Positions 32,500 through 41,065 of a DNA stretch of 64,000 nucleotides are shown piece after piece. The DNA is taken from the NCBI GenBank assembly GCA_963788935.1, contig CAWBIM010000004.1:124001-188000 (forward strand), read 5' to 3'. The notes under the pieces are model-generated. The model was not told the DNA's origin. It ran no database searches and saw only the letters and a list, made by a program, of their open reading frames with translations. The translations under genes and the position numbers were made by a program. Origin of the DNA: JAOPZW01 sp963788935. GTDB lineage: Bacteria > Actinomycetota > Thermoleophilia > Solirubrobacterales > Solirubrobacteraceae. Each line of letters opens with the position of its first letter. Position 1 is the first letter of the stretch.

Positions 32500-33765
32500 G
32501 TGGACACCGCCCCCTCGGCGACGAGCCCGCCCGGCGCCTGCCCCGTGCACGGCGTCGCGGAGGCGTTCCGGCCCTTCGAGATCGCCGACCCGTTCGCGTT
32601 CTACGCCCGGGCGCGGGCGGAGGAGCCGGTCTTCTACAGCCCGGAGATCGGGTTCTGGGTCGTCACCCGCTACGCCGACGCCCGCGCCGTCCTCATGGAC
32701 CCGCGGACGTTCTCCAGCGAGAACACCCAGGCGCCCTACAAGCCGCGCCCGGCGGCCGTGCAGCAGGTCCTCGACGACGGCGACTTCCGCGCCTACTCCG
32801 GCCTCTCCGCCCGCCAGCCGCCCGAGCACACGCGGCTGCGCGGGTTCATCAAGCAGGCCTTCACGCCGCGGCGGATCGCGACGCTCGAGCCGCAGGTCCG
32901 CGAGCTCACCGTCGCGATGGTCGAGCGCCTGGCGGCCCGCGGCCGGGGCGACCTCGTCGCCGACCTCGCCCACGACCTGCCCGCGCTCGTCATCTTCCGC
33001 CTGCTCGGGATCCCCGACGAGGACGCGCCGCGGGTCAAGGCCTGGGCGGCGAGCCGGGTCTTCCTGAACTTCGGCGACGCGCCGGTCGACGAGCAGATCC
33101 ACCACGCCGAGAACCTCGTCGCCTACTGGCGCTACTGCGTCGACCTCGTGAAGGCGCGCTTCGAGGACCCGCGCGACGACCTGCCGAGCGACCTCGTCCG
33201 GATCTACGCGGAGGGGGACCGCTCGATCTCGCTCGACGAGATGGCGGGGCTCGTCTACGGCCAGCTCACGGCCGGCCACGAGACGACGACCGCCCTGCTG
33301 GCCACCGGCCTCAAGGAGCTCCTGACCCAGCGCGACCGCTGGGAGGAGCTGTGCGCCGACCCCGCCCGGGCGCCGGCGGCGGTCGAGGAGATGCTGCGCG
33401 TCGCGACGCCGGTGTTCGCGTGGAAGCGCAAGGCGAAGACCGCAGCGCGGATCGCCGGCGTCGAGATCCCCGAGGGTGCGAACGTCCTGCTCCTGCTCGG
33501 CTCGGCCAACCACGACGCCGACGTCTTCCCCGACCCCGAGCGCATCGACCTGGGGCGTCCGAACGCGAGCCGCCACCTCGCCTTCGGCCACGGCATCCAC
33601 TTCTGCCTCGGCGCGTCGCTCGCCCGGCTCGAGGCGCAGGTCGTCCTCGAGGAGCTGACGACCCGAGTCCCGGGGCTGCGTCTGGTCCCGGGCCAGACGT
33701 TCGACTTCTCGCCCAACAGCACCTTCCGGGCACCGGCCGCGGTGCTCGTCGCGTGCGATCCGTGA
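32500..33765 (+). CDS. Cytochrome P450
   Basis: A 421-residue soluble bacterial P450. The I-helix oxygen-activation motif is LTAGHETTTALLATG, the K-helix ExxR is in AAVEEMLRVATP, and the heme loop FGHGIHFCLGASLARLEAQV carries the axial Cys. The N-terminus (ACPVHGVAEAFRPFEIADPF) is typical of class I actinobacterial CYPs that depend on ferredoxin and reductase, neither of which is adjacent. The immediately following SDR gene overlaps the stop, suggesting hydroxylation then dehydrogenation of one substrate, perhaps a terpenoid, steroid or fatty compound. The substrate is not predictable. Confidence 0.92.
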   Translation: MDTAPSATSPPGACPVHGVAEAFRPFEIADPFAFYARARAEEPVFYSPEIGFWVVTRYADARAVLMDPRTFSSENTQAPYKPRPAAVQQVLDDGDFRAYSGLSARQPPEHTRLRGFIKQAFTPRRIATLEPQVRELTVAMVERLAARGRGDLVADLAHDLPALVIFRLLGIPDEDAPRVKAWAASRVFLNFGDAPVDEQIHHAENLVAYWRYCVDLVKARFEDPRDDLPSDLVRIYAEGDRSISLDEMAGLVYGQLTAGHETTTALLATGLKELLTQRDRWEELCADPARAPAAVEEMLRVATPVFAWKRKAKTAARIAGVEIPEGANVLLLLGSANHDADVFPDPERIDLGRPNASRHLAFGHGIHFCLGASLARLEAQVVLEELTTRVPGLRLVPGQTFDFSPNSTFRAPAAVLVACDP

Positions 33766-34523
33766 CGGCGGACGGCCTGGACGGCGCCGTCGTCCTCGTC
33801 ACCGGCGCGGGCGGCGGTCTCGGGCGGGCGTTCGCCGCGGCGTTCGGTGCGGCGGGGGCGAGGGTCGTCGCCGCCGACCTCGACGCGGCGGCCGCGACCG
33901 CGACGGCGGACGCGCTGCGCGCGGACGGGGCGAGCGCCGTGGCCGCCGCCGCCGACGTCACCGACGTGGCGAGCGTCGCCGCGATGGTCGGGGCGGCCGT
34001 CGACGCGTTCGGCGGCCTCGACGTCCTCGTCAACAACGCGGCCGCCTACGCCGGCATCAGGCGCGCGCCGTTCTGGGAGATCGAGGAGGACGAGTGGGAG
34101 CGCGTCCTGCGGGTCAACCTGACCGGCGCCTGGCGCTGCGCGAAGGCGTGCGTGCCCGTCATGCGCGCGGGCGGGGGAGGGGCGATCGTCAACGTCGCCT
34201 CCGCGACGGTCCTCAGCGGCTCGCCGCTGTGGTCGCACTACGTCGCCTCGAAGGGCGGCCTCGTCGCCCTCACCCGGACGATGGCCCGCGAGGCGGGCGA
34301 CCTCGGCATCCGCGTCAACGCCATCGCGCCGGGCTTCACGCTCACCGACGCGAGCCGCGCCCTCATCCCTGATGCCGAGACCTACGGCGTCGAGCGCGGG
34401 GCGATCAAGCGCGCGGCGACGCCCGACGACATGGTCGGCACCGCGCTGTACCTCGCCTCGCCCGCGAGCGCGTTCGTGACCGGCCAGACGATCGTCGTCG
34501 ACGGCGGCCGGCAGTTCCTCTGA
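33762..34523 (+). CDS. Short-chain dehydrogenase/reductase
   Basis: A 253-residue classical SDR. The cofactor motif is VVLVTGAGGGLGRAFAAAFG; the acidic residue in VVAADLDAAA after the second strand favours NAD. NNAAAYAG, the catalytic Ser in NVASATVLSGSPLW and the Tyr-x3-Lys in HYVASKGGLVALTR complete the site, with IRVNAIAPGFTLTD and TGQTIVVDGGRQFL at the end. The start at GTG 33762 overlaps the P450 stop; GTG 33753 is an alternative. It is likely the redox partner step for the P450 product. Confidence 0.9.
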   Translation: MTADGLDGAVVLVTGAGGGLGRAFAAAFGAAGARVVAADLDAAAATATADALRADGASAVAAAADVTDVASVAAMVGAAVDAFGGLDVLVNNAAAYAGIRRAPFWEIEEDEWERVLRVNLTGAWRCAKACVPVMRAGGGGAIVNVASATVLSGSPLWSHYVASKGGLVALTRTMAREAGDLGIRVNAIAPGFTLTDASRALIPDAETYGVERGAIKRAATPDDMVGTALYLASPASAFVTGQTIVVDGGRQFL

Positions 34524-34599
34524 CGCCGCTGCGCCGCCGTCCCTGAGAACTCCTGCCGACGGCGTCGGGATTGCGCTAGGGTGCGCGCGTCCGGGCGTA

Positions 34600-34613
34600 T
34601 TAGGGCAACCTAA
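34600..34613. promoter_or_regulatory. Candidate iron-responsive (DtxR/IdeR-like) operator
   Basis: TTAGG-GCAA-CCTAA is a perfect inverted repeat resembling half of the TTAGGTTAGxCTAACCTAA iron box. It lies 39 bases upstream of the first start codon of a complete siderophore importer, the expected target of such a regulator. The match to the full 19-bp consensus is only partial. Confidence 0.5.
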
Positions 34614-34652
34614 CACCCGGCGTCAACGCCCCTCCCGGGGTGTCGATGACCC

Positions 34653-35712
34653 ATGGCCGCGATCACCCCGAAAGCCCCGCACGTCCGCGCGCGCCGAGCG
34701 CGTCGTCCCGCTCGCGACCCGGCGCGCCAGGAGCGCCGGCCTCGTCGCCGCGGTCGTGCTGGCGGCCGTCTGCGCGATCGCCTCGCTCGCGTTCGGCTCG
34801 CTGTCGGTGCCGTTCGCCGACGTCGTCCGCGCGTTCACCGCCTACGACGGCAGCGACGCGGCCGCGATCGTCCGCGACCTGCGCGTCCCGCGCACCGAGC
34901 TCGGGCTGCTCGTCGGCGCCGCGCTCGGGGCGGCCGGCGCGCTCATGCAGGGCACGACGCGCAACCCGCTGGCCGAGCCCGGGATCCTCGGCATCAACGC
35001 GGGCGCGGCGTTCGCCGTCGTCTGCGCGATCCGCTTCCTGCACGTCACCTCGGTCGCCGCCTACGCGGCGTTCGCCCTCCTCGGGGCGGCCGTCGCCGCG
35101 GTGCTCGTCTTCGCCCTCGGCGCCTCGGGCCGGGGCGGGCCGACCCCGGTCCGGCTCGCGCTCGCGGGCGCGGTCCTCACGGCGATGCTCGTCTCGCTCA
35201 CGAGCGCCGTCCTCGTCTTCGACGCCGAGACCCTCGACGAGTTCCGCTTCTGGATCGTCGGGTCGATCGCGGGGCGCGACGCGGGCGTCACGCTGTCGGT
35301 GCTGCCGCTGATCGCCGTCGGGCTCGTCATCGCGCTCGGCACGGGCCGGTCGCTGAACGCGCTGGCGCTCGGCGACGAGGTCGCCCGCTCGCTCGGCCAG
35401 AACGTGGCGAAGGCCCGAGCGGCGGCGAGCGTCGGCTTCGTCCTGCTCGCGGGCGCCGCGGTCGCGGCCGCCGGCCCGGTCGCGTTCGTCGGCCTCGCGG
35501 TCCCGCACGTGGCGCGCGGGCTCGTCGGCCCCGACTACCGCTGGATCGTGCCCTACAGCATCGTCCTGGGCGCCGTCCTGCTCCTGGCGAGCGACATCGT
35601 CGGCCGCCTCGTCGCCCGGCCGGCCGAGCTGCAGGTCGGGATCGTGACGGCGCTCGTCGGGGCGCCGTTCTTCATCTGGCTCGTCCGGCGCCGCCGGCTC
35701 GTGGCGCTGTGA
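34653..35712 (+). CDS. FecCD-family siderophore ABC transporter permease 1 (start region frameshifted)
   Basis: Inner-membrane permease with about ten helices. Conserved FecCD features are RVPRTELGLLVGAALGAAGA, LMQGTTRNPLAEPGILGINA (the motif contacting the ATPase), LALGDEVARSLGQNV and GPVAFVGLAVPHVARGLVG. From GTG 34756 the open frame gives 318 residues but starts inside the first helix. The natural start is probably ATG 34653 (or 34646) in another frame. A one-base slip in the GC-repeat near 34686-34695 would join it to SARAERVVPLATRRARSAGL, the expected N-terminus. The gene overlaps the next permease by four bases. Confidence 0.85.
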
Positions 35713-36759
35713 CGACCGCGCGCGTCACCGTGCGGCGGGCGGGCGTGTCGCTGCGCCTCGACGCCCGGCCGCTGGCCGTGGCGGGGCTGCTCACGGCGCT
35801 CGCGATCGCCGTCCTCGTCCTCAGCGTCGCCGTCGGCGAGTTCTCGATCCCGCTGCCCGACGTCGTCGCCTCGCTCGTCGGCGCCGGCGACCGCGCGACG
35901 GACTTCATCGTCCTCGACCTGCGCCTGCCGCGGGCGGTGACGGCCCTGCTCGCCGGCGTCGCGTTCGGCGTCTCGGGCGCCGCCTTCCAGGACGTGACGC
36001 GCAACCCGCTCGTCGCGCCCGACATCGTCGGCGTCGCCGGCGGGGCGTCGCTCGCCGCCGTCGCGCTGATCGTGCTCGGCGCGACCGACGGCGCGGTCTC
36101 CGTGCCGCTCGCCGCCCTGGCCGGGGCGCTCGTCAGCGGCGACGGTGCTCTACGCCCTCGCCTGGCGCGGCGGCGTGCAGGGCTACCGCGTCGTTCTCGT
36201 GGGGATCGGGCTCGCGGCGTTCGCGAACGCCGGGATCTCCTACGTCCTGACCCAGGGGCGGATCTTCGAGGTCTCCCAGGCCTACGTATGGCTCGTCGGG
36301 TCGCTCAACGGCCGCGGCTGGGAGGACGTCTGGCCGCTCGCGGTCGCGCTCGGCGTCCTCCTGCCGGTGATGCTCGGCCTCGGCGCGCGGGGCGACGTCC
36401 TCGCGCTCGGCGACGAGGTCGCCCGCAGCCTCGGGCTGGGCGTCGAGCGCACGCGCATGCTGCTGCTCGCGACCGCGGTCGTGCTGACGGGCGTCGCGGT
36501 CTCGAGCGCGGGGCCGATCGGCTTCGTCGCGTTCATCTCGCCCCACATCGCCCGCCGCCTGGCCCGGCCCGCGCGCGTCGGCGACCTGCTGCTGACGTCG
36601 GCGGCCTGCGGCGCGGTGCTCGTCCTCGTCGCGGACCTCATCGGGCGGATGCTGTTCTCGCCGACCGAGATCCCGGTCGGGATCGTCACGTCCGTCATCG
36701 CGGCGCCGTACTTCCTGGCGCTCCTGCGGCGCGCGCACCGGATCGGGGCGGCCGGATGA
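35709..36759 (+). CDS. FecCD-family siderophore ABC transporter permease 2, one apparent frameshift
   Basis: Second membrane subunit of the importer. The first part (VAVGEFSIPLPDVVASLVGA, RLPRAVTALLAGVAFGVSGA, QDVTRNPLVAPDIVGVAGGA) reads from GTG 35709. Near 36137 an extra G in GTCAGCGGCGACGG shifts the frame. The next frame continues LYALAWRGGVQGYRVVLVGI, ALGDEVARSLGLGVERTRML and GPIGFVAFISPHIARRLARP to TGA 36759. Correcting it gives ~349 residues, the usual length. Both halves are well conserved, so the product is most likely functional and the shift an assembly error. It pairs with permease 1 as a heterodimer. Confidence 0.87.
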
Positions 36760-37565
36760 GCGACGCCCCGCTGCGCGCCGAGGGCCTGACCGTCGGCTAC
36801 GACGACGCGGCCGTGGTCGAGCGCCTCGACCTCGACATCCCCAACGAGCGCATCACCGCCGTCGTCGGCGCCAACGGCTGCGGCAAGTCGACGCTCCTGC
36901 GCGCGCTCGCGCGCCTGATCCGCCCGCGCGAGGGCACCGTCCTGCTCGACGGGCAGGCGATCCGCGAGCTGCCCTCGCGCGAGGTCGCGCGACGCCTCGG
37001 GATGCTGCCCCAGGCGCCCGTCGCCCCCGACACGCTGAGCGTCGAGGACCTCGTCGCCCGCGGCCGCTACCCGCACCAGGGCCTGTTCCGCCAGTGGTCG
37101 CGGCAGGACGAGGAGGCCGTCGAGGAGGCGCTCGTCGCGACGGCGATGACGGAGCTGCGCGACCGGCCGATCGACGAGCTCTCCGGCGGCCAGCGCCAGC
37201 GCGCGTGGATCGCGATGACGCTCGCCCAGCAGACGCGGCTCCTGCTCCTCGACGAGCCGACCACCTACCTCGACCTCGCCCACCAGATCGACGTCCTCGA
37301 CCTGCTCGACCGGCTCGTCGCCGAGCGCGGCCGCACGGTCGTGATGGTCCTGCACGACATCAACCAGGCGTGCCGCTACGCCGACCAGCTCGTCGCCGTC
37401 CGCGACGGGCGCGTGCATGCCGCCGGGGCGCCCGCCGACATCGTCGACGGCGCGTTCATCCAGGAGGTGTTCGGCCTCGAGGCGTCGGTGGTCGAGGACC
37501 CCGTGACCGGTACCCCGCTGTGCCTTCCGATCTCCCAGCCAAGGAGGAACCGATGCACCTCGTGA
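36756..37565 (+). CDS. Siderophore ABC transporter ATP-binding protein (FepC/FhuC-like)
   Basis: A 269-residue ATPase. Walker A is VVGANGCGKSTLLRALARL, the signature IDELSGGQRQRAWIAMTLA, Walker B RLLLLDEPTTYLDLAHQIDV, and the H-loop VMVLHDINQACRYADQLVAV. The Tyr in T-T-Y-L-D-L-A-H-Q is typical of iron-siderophore importers. It overlaps the preceding permease (ATGA), and its end overlaps the lipoprotein start by 13 bases. It powers import of ferric siderophore across the membrane. The specificity is set by the binding protein and not evident here. Confidence 0.93.
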   Translation: MSDAPLRAEGLTVGYDDAAVVERLDLDIPNERITAVVGANGCGKSTLLRALARLIRPREGTVLLDGQAIRELPSREVARRLGMLPQAPVAPDTLSVEDLVARGRYPHQGLFRQWSRQDEEAVEEALVATAMTELRDRPIDELSGGQRQRAWIAMTLAQQTRLLLLDEPTTYLDLAHQIDVLDLLDRLVAERGRTVVMVLHDINQACRYADQLVAVRDGRVHAAGAPADIVDGAFIQEVFGLEASVVEDPVTGTPLCLPISQPRRNRCTS

Positions 37566-38581
37566 CCCGATCCGCGGCCGCGCTGGCGGCGCTCCTCGCC
37601 GCCCTGGCGCTCGCCGCCTGCGGCTCGGACGACGACTCGTCCTCCGGCGGCGGCGCCGCGAGCACGTCCGCCGCGGCGAGCGCGTTCCCGGTGACCGTCG
37701 AGCACAAGTTCGGCTCGACGACGATCAAGAGCGAGCCCAAGCGCGTCGTCACCGTCGGCTACACCGATCAGGACCCGGTGCTCGCGCTCGGCGTCGTGCC
37801 CGTCGGGGTCGGCGACTTCCTGGGCGGCTACAAGTGGCGCGACCGGCCGTGGGCCAAGGCCGCGCTCAAGGGGGCGAACCCGCCGGTCGTCAGCGGCCAG
37901 GAGATCAACTTCGAGGCCGTCGCCGCCCAGCGGCCGGACCTGATCATCGCGATCAACGCCGGCCTGAAGCAGGGCCAGTACGACCGGCTCTCGCGGATCG
38001 CGCCGACGGTCGGGCAGTCGGGTGACTACATCGACTTCGGGATGCCGTGGGACGCGCAGACGCTGCTCGTCGGCCGGGCGCTCGGCCGCGAGGACCGGGC
38101 CAAGGACCTCGTGGCCGACGTCAAGGCGATGTTCGCGAAGGTGCGCGCCGACCATCCCGAGTTCCAGGGCAAGAGCGCGATCCTGGCCTACGGCGGCCCG
38201 GACGGGTACGGCGCCTACTCGACCCAGGACACGCGCAGCCGCTTCCTCTCCGACCTCGGCTTCGAGACGCCGACCCAGGTCGACAAGCTCGCCGGCAAGG
38301 CGTTCTTCGCGGCCTTCAGCCAGGAGCAGTTCCGGCTCATGGACCAGGACCTCGTCGTGATGTACGGCGCGCAGAAGGACATCGAGTCCAACAAGGTCGT
38401 CTCGCGCCTGGACGCCGTGCGCGACGACCGCGTCGTCTACCTCGACCTCACCGACCAGTTCGCCGGCGCGCTGGGCTTCGCGAGCGCGCTCAGCATCCCG
38501 TGGATGCTCGACAACGAGGTCGACGCGCTGGCCCAGGCGGTGGACGGCGACCCGAAGACCGCGGTCCAGCAGCCGGCGTAG
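37553..38581 (+). CDS. Siderophore-binding lipoprotein
   Basis: A 342-residue extracytoplasmic solute receptor. The signal peptide ends in a lipobox (LALAACGSDDD), followed by a Ser/Gly/Ala linker. The mature part has FecB/FhuD-type features: PKRVVTVGYTDQDPVLALGV, INFEAVAAQRPDLIIAINAG and VYLDLTDQFAGALGFASALS. AAGGAGG at 37541-37547 places the start at ATG 37553. It is the last gene of the four-gene importer. Ligand contacts are not diagnostic. With no siderophore synthesis genes in the window, uptake of a xenosiderophore is possible. Confidence 0.92.
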   Translation: MHLVTRSAAALAALLAALALAACGSDDDSSSGGGAASTSAAASAFPVTVEHKFGSTTIKSEPKRVVTVGYTDQDPVLALGVVPVGVGDFLGGYKWRDRPWAKAALKGANPPVVSGQEINFEAVAAQRPDLIIAINAGLKQGQYDRLSRIAPTVGQSGDYIDFGMPWDAQTLLVGRALGREDRAKDLVADVKAMFAKVRADHPEFQGKSAILAYGGPDGYGAYSTQDTRSRFLSDLGFETPTQVDKLAGKAFFAAFSQEQFRLMDQDLVVMYGAQKDIESNKVVSRLDAVRDDRVVYLDLTDQFAGALGFASALSIPWMLDNEVDALAQAVDGDPKTAVQQPA

Positions 38582-38585
38582 TCGC

Positions 38586-39209
38586 TCACGCCTCCGGGGC
38601 CGCCGCGACGCGCGCGGCGGCTCCGGCCGGCGCGCCGCCGAGCCCGGCCGCCCAGTCCGCGACGTCCACGACGTCGGCCTGGCGCGGGAAGACCTTCTCG
38701 GTCAGCACGCGGTGGACCTCGGCGTCGGCGTCGGCGCACGCGTCGCGCAGGACGGTGAGGCGGTAGTCGAGGTCCGCCGCCTGCCGGAGCGTGGAGAGGA
38801 CGACGCCGCTCGTCGCGATGCCGCAGAGCACGAGCTCCTCGATGCCGCCGGCGCGCAGCACGACGTCGAGATCGCTGCCCGCGAACGCGCTCACGCGGCG
38901 CTTCGTCACGACGACCTCGTCCGGCGTGGGGGCGACGCGCGGGTGGATCGCGGTCGCCTCGGCGTCGGCGAACGCGTCCGTGCGCCCGCTCGCCCGGATC
39001 GCGGCGAACGTCTTGTTGCGCTCGCTGACCTCGGGCAGCCCGGGGCGGAACGCGACGCGGACGAAGACGACGGGCACGCCGGCGGCGCGCGCCGCGGCGA
39101 CGGCAGCGGCGGCGCGGTCGAGCACGGTTTCGTCGCCGAGGCGTTCGACGATCGCGTTCTGCAGGTCCATGACGAGCAGCGCGGCCGGCGGGCGGGACGC
39201 GCGGGTCAT
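38586..39209 (-). CDS. Isochorismatase-like cysteine hydrolase
   Basis: A 207-residue alpha/beta hydrolase of the isochorismatase/nicotinamidase group. The catalytic triad positions are Asp in ALLVMDLQNAIVE, Lys in VVVTKRRVSAFAGSDLD and Cys in LVLCGIATSGVVLSTLRQ, although the triad cysteine in many members falls at the position occupied here by Ser/Gly, so activity should be treated with caution. The gene start overlaps the MFS stop by four bases (ATGA), forming a two-gene unit under the TetR operators. It may modify or destroy the compound that the transporter exports. Confidence 0.8.
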   Translation of the reverse strand: MTRASRPPAALLVMDLQNAIVERLGDETVLDRAAAAVAAARAAGVPVVFVRVAFRPGLPEVSERNKTFAAIRASGRTDAFADAEATAIHPRVAPTPDEVVVTKRRVSAFAGSDLDVVLRAGGIEELVLCGIATSGVVLSTLRQAADLDYRLTVLRDACADADAEVHRVLTEKVFPRQADVVDVADWAAGLGGAPAGAAARVAAAPEA

Positions 39210-40945
39210 GAGCGCTGCAGGGCCGAGGCGATGCCGGACGGGACGGGCTCGACGGCCTCGCCCTCGAGCGCGACGTGGTCGTCGTGGGTGTAGCGGCCGC
39301 CGCGCAGCAGCGACGCCGCCGCCGCGATCAGGCACGCGACGAGCGCGAACGTGAAGGCGACGTTCAGGGCCTGGGCGAACGGCCCGGACATGAGCGACGG
39401 GAAGAACCCGCGGCCGGTGAGGGTCGCGGCCTGCGCGTGCGGGAGCGCCGCGAGGACGTGCGGGCCGAGCAGGTGCTGCATCGGGTTGTAGCCCAGGAAC
39501 GCGGCGAACAGCGAGGCCACGGGCGGCAGGTCGGCGACCCGCGTCGCGTCCGCGTCCGGGACGCCGTGGGCGACGAGGCCGTCGTGGATCGCGCCCGGCA
39601 GGCTCGACGCCAGGCCGACGATCATCAGCGAGAAGAAGATGCCGATCGACAGCACGGCCGCGGCGTTCTGGAACGTCGCGCTCATCCCCGCGCCCGCGCC
39701 GCGCTGGTCGGCGGGGAGGCTGTTCATGATCGCGGCGCGGTTGGGCGAGGAGAACAGGCCCATCGCCAGGCCGTTGAGGAGCAGCAGTGCCGCGAACGCC
39801 AGGTACGAGAAGTCGACGGGCAGCAGCTGGAGCAGGAGGAAGCTCGCCGCGGCGGCGACCATGCCGCCGGTCGCGAACGGCCGGGCGCCGTAGCGGTCCG
39901 ACAACCAGCCCGAGACGGGGCCGGCGATGAGGAACCCGGCGATCAGCGGCAGCATGTAGATGCCCGCCCACAGCGGGGTCTCGGTGAACGCGTAGCCGTG
40001 GCGCGGCAGCCAGATGCCCTGCAGCCAGATGATGAGGATGAACTGCAGGCCGCCGCGACCGATCGCCGCCAGCAGCGTCGCCACGCAGCCGGCGGTGAAC
40101 GCGCGGATGCGGAAGAGCGAGAGGTTGAACATCGGCTCGGCGACGCGCCGCTCGATGGCGACGAACGCGGCGAGCAGCGCGACGCCGCCGATCAGGGCGG
40201 CGACGACGCCGGGGGCGGTCCAGCCCATCGTGTGGGTCCCGTAGGGCTGGATCCCGTAGGTGATGCCGACCATGATCGCGATCAGGCCGACGGCGAAGGT
40301 GACGTTGCCCCACCAGTCGATGCGCGCGGGGCGGCGCGGGCTGAGGTCCACGAGCTTGCGGTAGGCCCAGACGGTCCCGAACAGCCCGATCGGGACGGAC
40401 ACGACGAAGACGAGGCGCCACTGGATCGGGGCGAGGATGCCGCCGAGCACGAGGCCGATGAACGACCCGGCGATGGCCGCGACGCCGTTGATGCCGAGCG
40501 CGAGCCCGCGCTGATGGGTCGGGAACGCGTCGGTGAGGATCGCGCTCGAGTTGGCGAACAGCATGGCGCCGCCGATGCCCTGCACGACGCGCATCGCGAT
40601 CATCCACACCGCGGCGGCGCCGCCGGTCATCCAGGTGACCGACAGCAGCACGGAGCCGAGCGTGAACACCGCGAAGCCGAGGTTGTACATGCGCACGCGC
40701 CCGTAGACGTCGCCCAGGCGCCCGAGGCTCACGACGAGCACGGCCGTGACGACGAGGAAGCTCAGGATCATCCACAGCAGGTAGTTCGTGTTGCCCGGGG
40801 CGAGGGGGTCGATGTGGATCCCGCGGAAGATGTCCGGCAGGGCGATCAGCAGGATCGAGGAGTTGACGGTCGCCATGAGCACGCCGAGCGTCGTGTTCGA
40901 GAGGGCGATCCACTTGTAGCGGTCGGTGGCGGAGGTCGTCGGCAT
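39206..40945 (-). CDS. MFS drug transporter, 14-helix DHA2-like
   Basis: A ~579-residue major facilitator with about 14 helices. Motifs are RYKWIALSNTTLGVLMATVN and SILLIALPDIFRGI at the start, SLGRLGDVYGRVRMYNLGFA (motif A), RVVQGIGGAMLFANSSAI (motif B) and GVAAIAGSFIGLVLGGIL (motif C). These mark EmrB/QacA proton-coupled exporters. ATG 40945 is preferred; an upstream in-frame ATG at 41002 would put one operator inside coding sequence and add an unconserved tail. It is divergent from the TetR regulator, with two matching palindromes in between. Confidence 0.88.
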   Translation of the reverse strand: MPTTSATDRYKWIALSNTTLGVLMATVNSSILLIALPDIFRGIHIDPLAPGNTNYLLWMILSFLVVTAVLVVSLGRLGDVYGRVRMYNLGFAVFTLGSVLLSVTWMTGGAAAVWMIAMRVVQGIGGAMLFANSSAILTDAFPTHQRGLALGINGVAAIAGSFIGLVLGGILAPIQWRLVFVVSVPIGLFGTVWAYRKLVDLSPRRPARIDWWGNVTFAVGLIAIMVGITYGIQPYGTHTMGWTAPGVVAALIGGVALLAAFVAIERRVAEPMFNLSLFRIRAFTAGCVATLLAAIGRGGLQFILIIWLQGIWLPRHGYAFTETPLWAGIYMLPLIAGFLIAGPVSGWLSDRYGARPFATGGMVAAAASFLLLQLLPVDFSYLAFAALLLLNGLAMGLFSSPNRAAIMNSLPADQRGAGAGMSATFQNAAAVLSIGIFFSLMIVGLASSLPGAIHDGLVAHGVPDADATRVADLPPVASLFAAFLGYNPMQHLLGPHVLAALPHAQAATLTGRGFFPSLMSGPFAQALNVAFTFALVACLIAAAASLLRGGRYTHDDHVALEGEAVEPVPSGIASALQRS

Positions 40946-40974
40946 CAGGGCTTTCGCGGTGGCGTACGGGTTGC

Positions 40975-40992
40975 GGAGCACGCGCTCCGGTT
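40975..40992. promoter_or_regulatory. Imperfect TetR operator copy (proximal to the MFS gene)
   Basis: GGAG-CACGCG-CTCC with flanking GGTT reproduces the core and right arm of the stronger palindrome at 41017-41038, with the same 6-base spacer. It lies 30 bases upstream of the MFS start codon, where a repressor would block transcription. Confidence 0.5.
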
Positions 40993-41016
40993 CTGCTTGC
41001 ATCCATGATAGCGAGA

Positions 41017-41038
41017 AACCGGAGCGTGCTCTCCGGTT
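41017..41038. promoter_or_regulatory. Perfect TetR-type operator palindrome
   Basis: AACCGGAG-CGTGCT-CTCCGGTT is a perfect 8-bp inverted repeat with a 6-base spacer, centred between the divergent MFS and tetR starts. A second, weaker copy lies 42 bases away. The layout is typical of a TetR repressor controlling an exporter and itself. Confidence 0.7.
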
Positions 41039-41065
41039 GGGCGTGGAGGCACTACACTGTGCGCC

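Noticed and set aside
34653..37565. A 970-codon frame spanning two permeases and the ATPase
   Set aside because: It contains out-of-frame permease 1 sequence, the first half of permease 2 and the ATPase. Family motifs show three or more separate genes.
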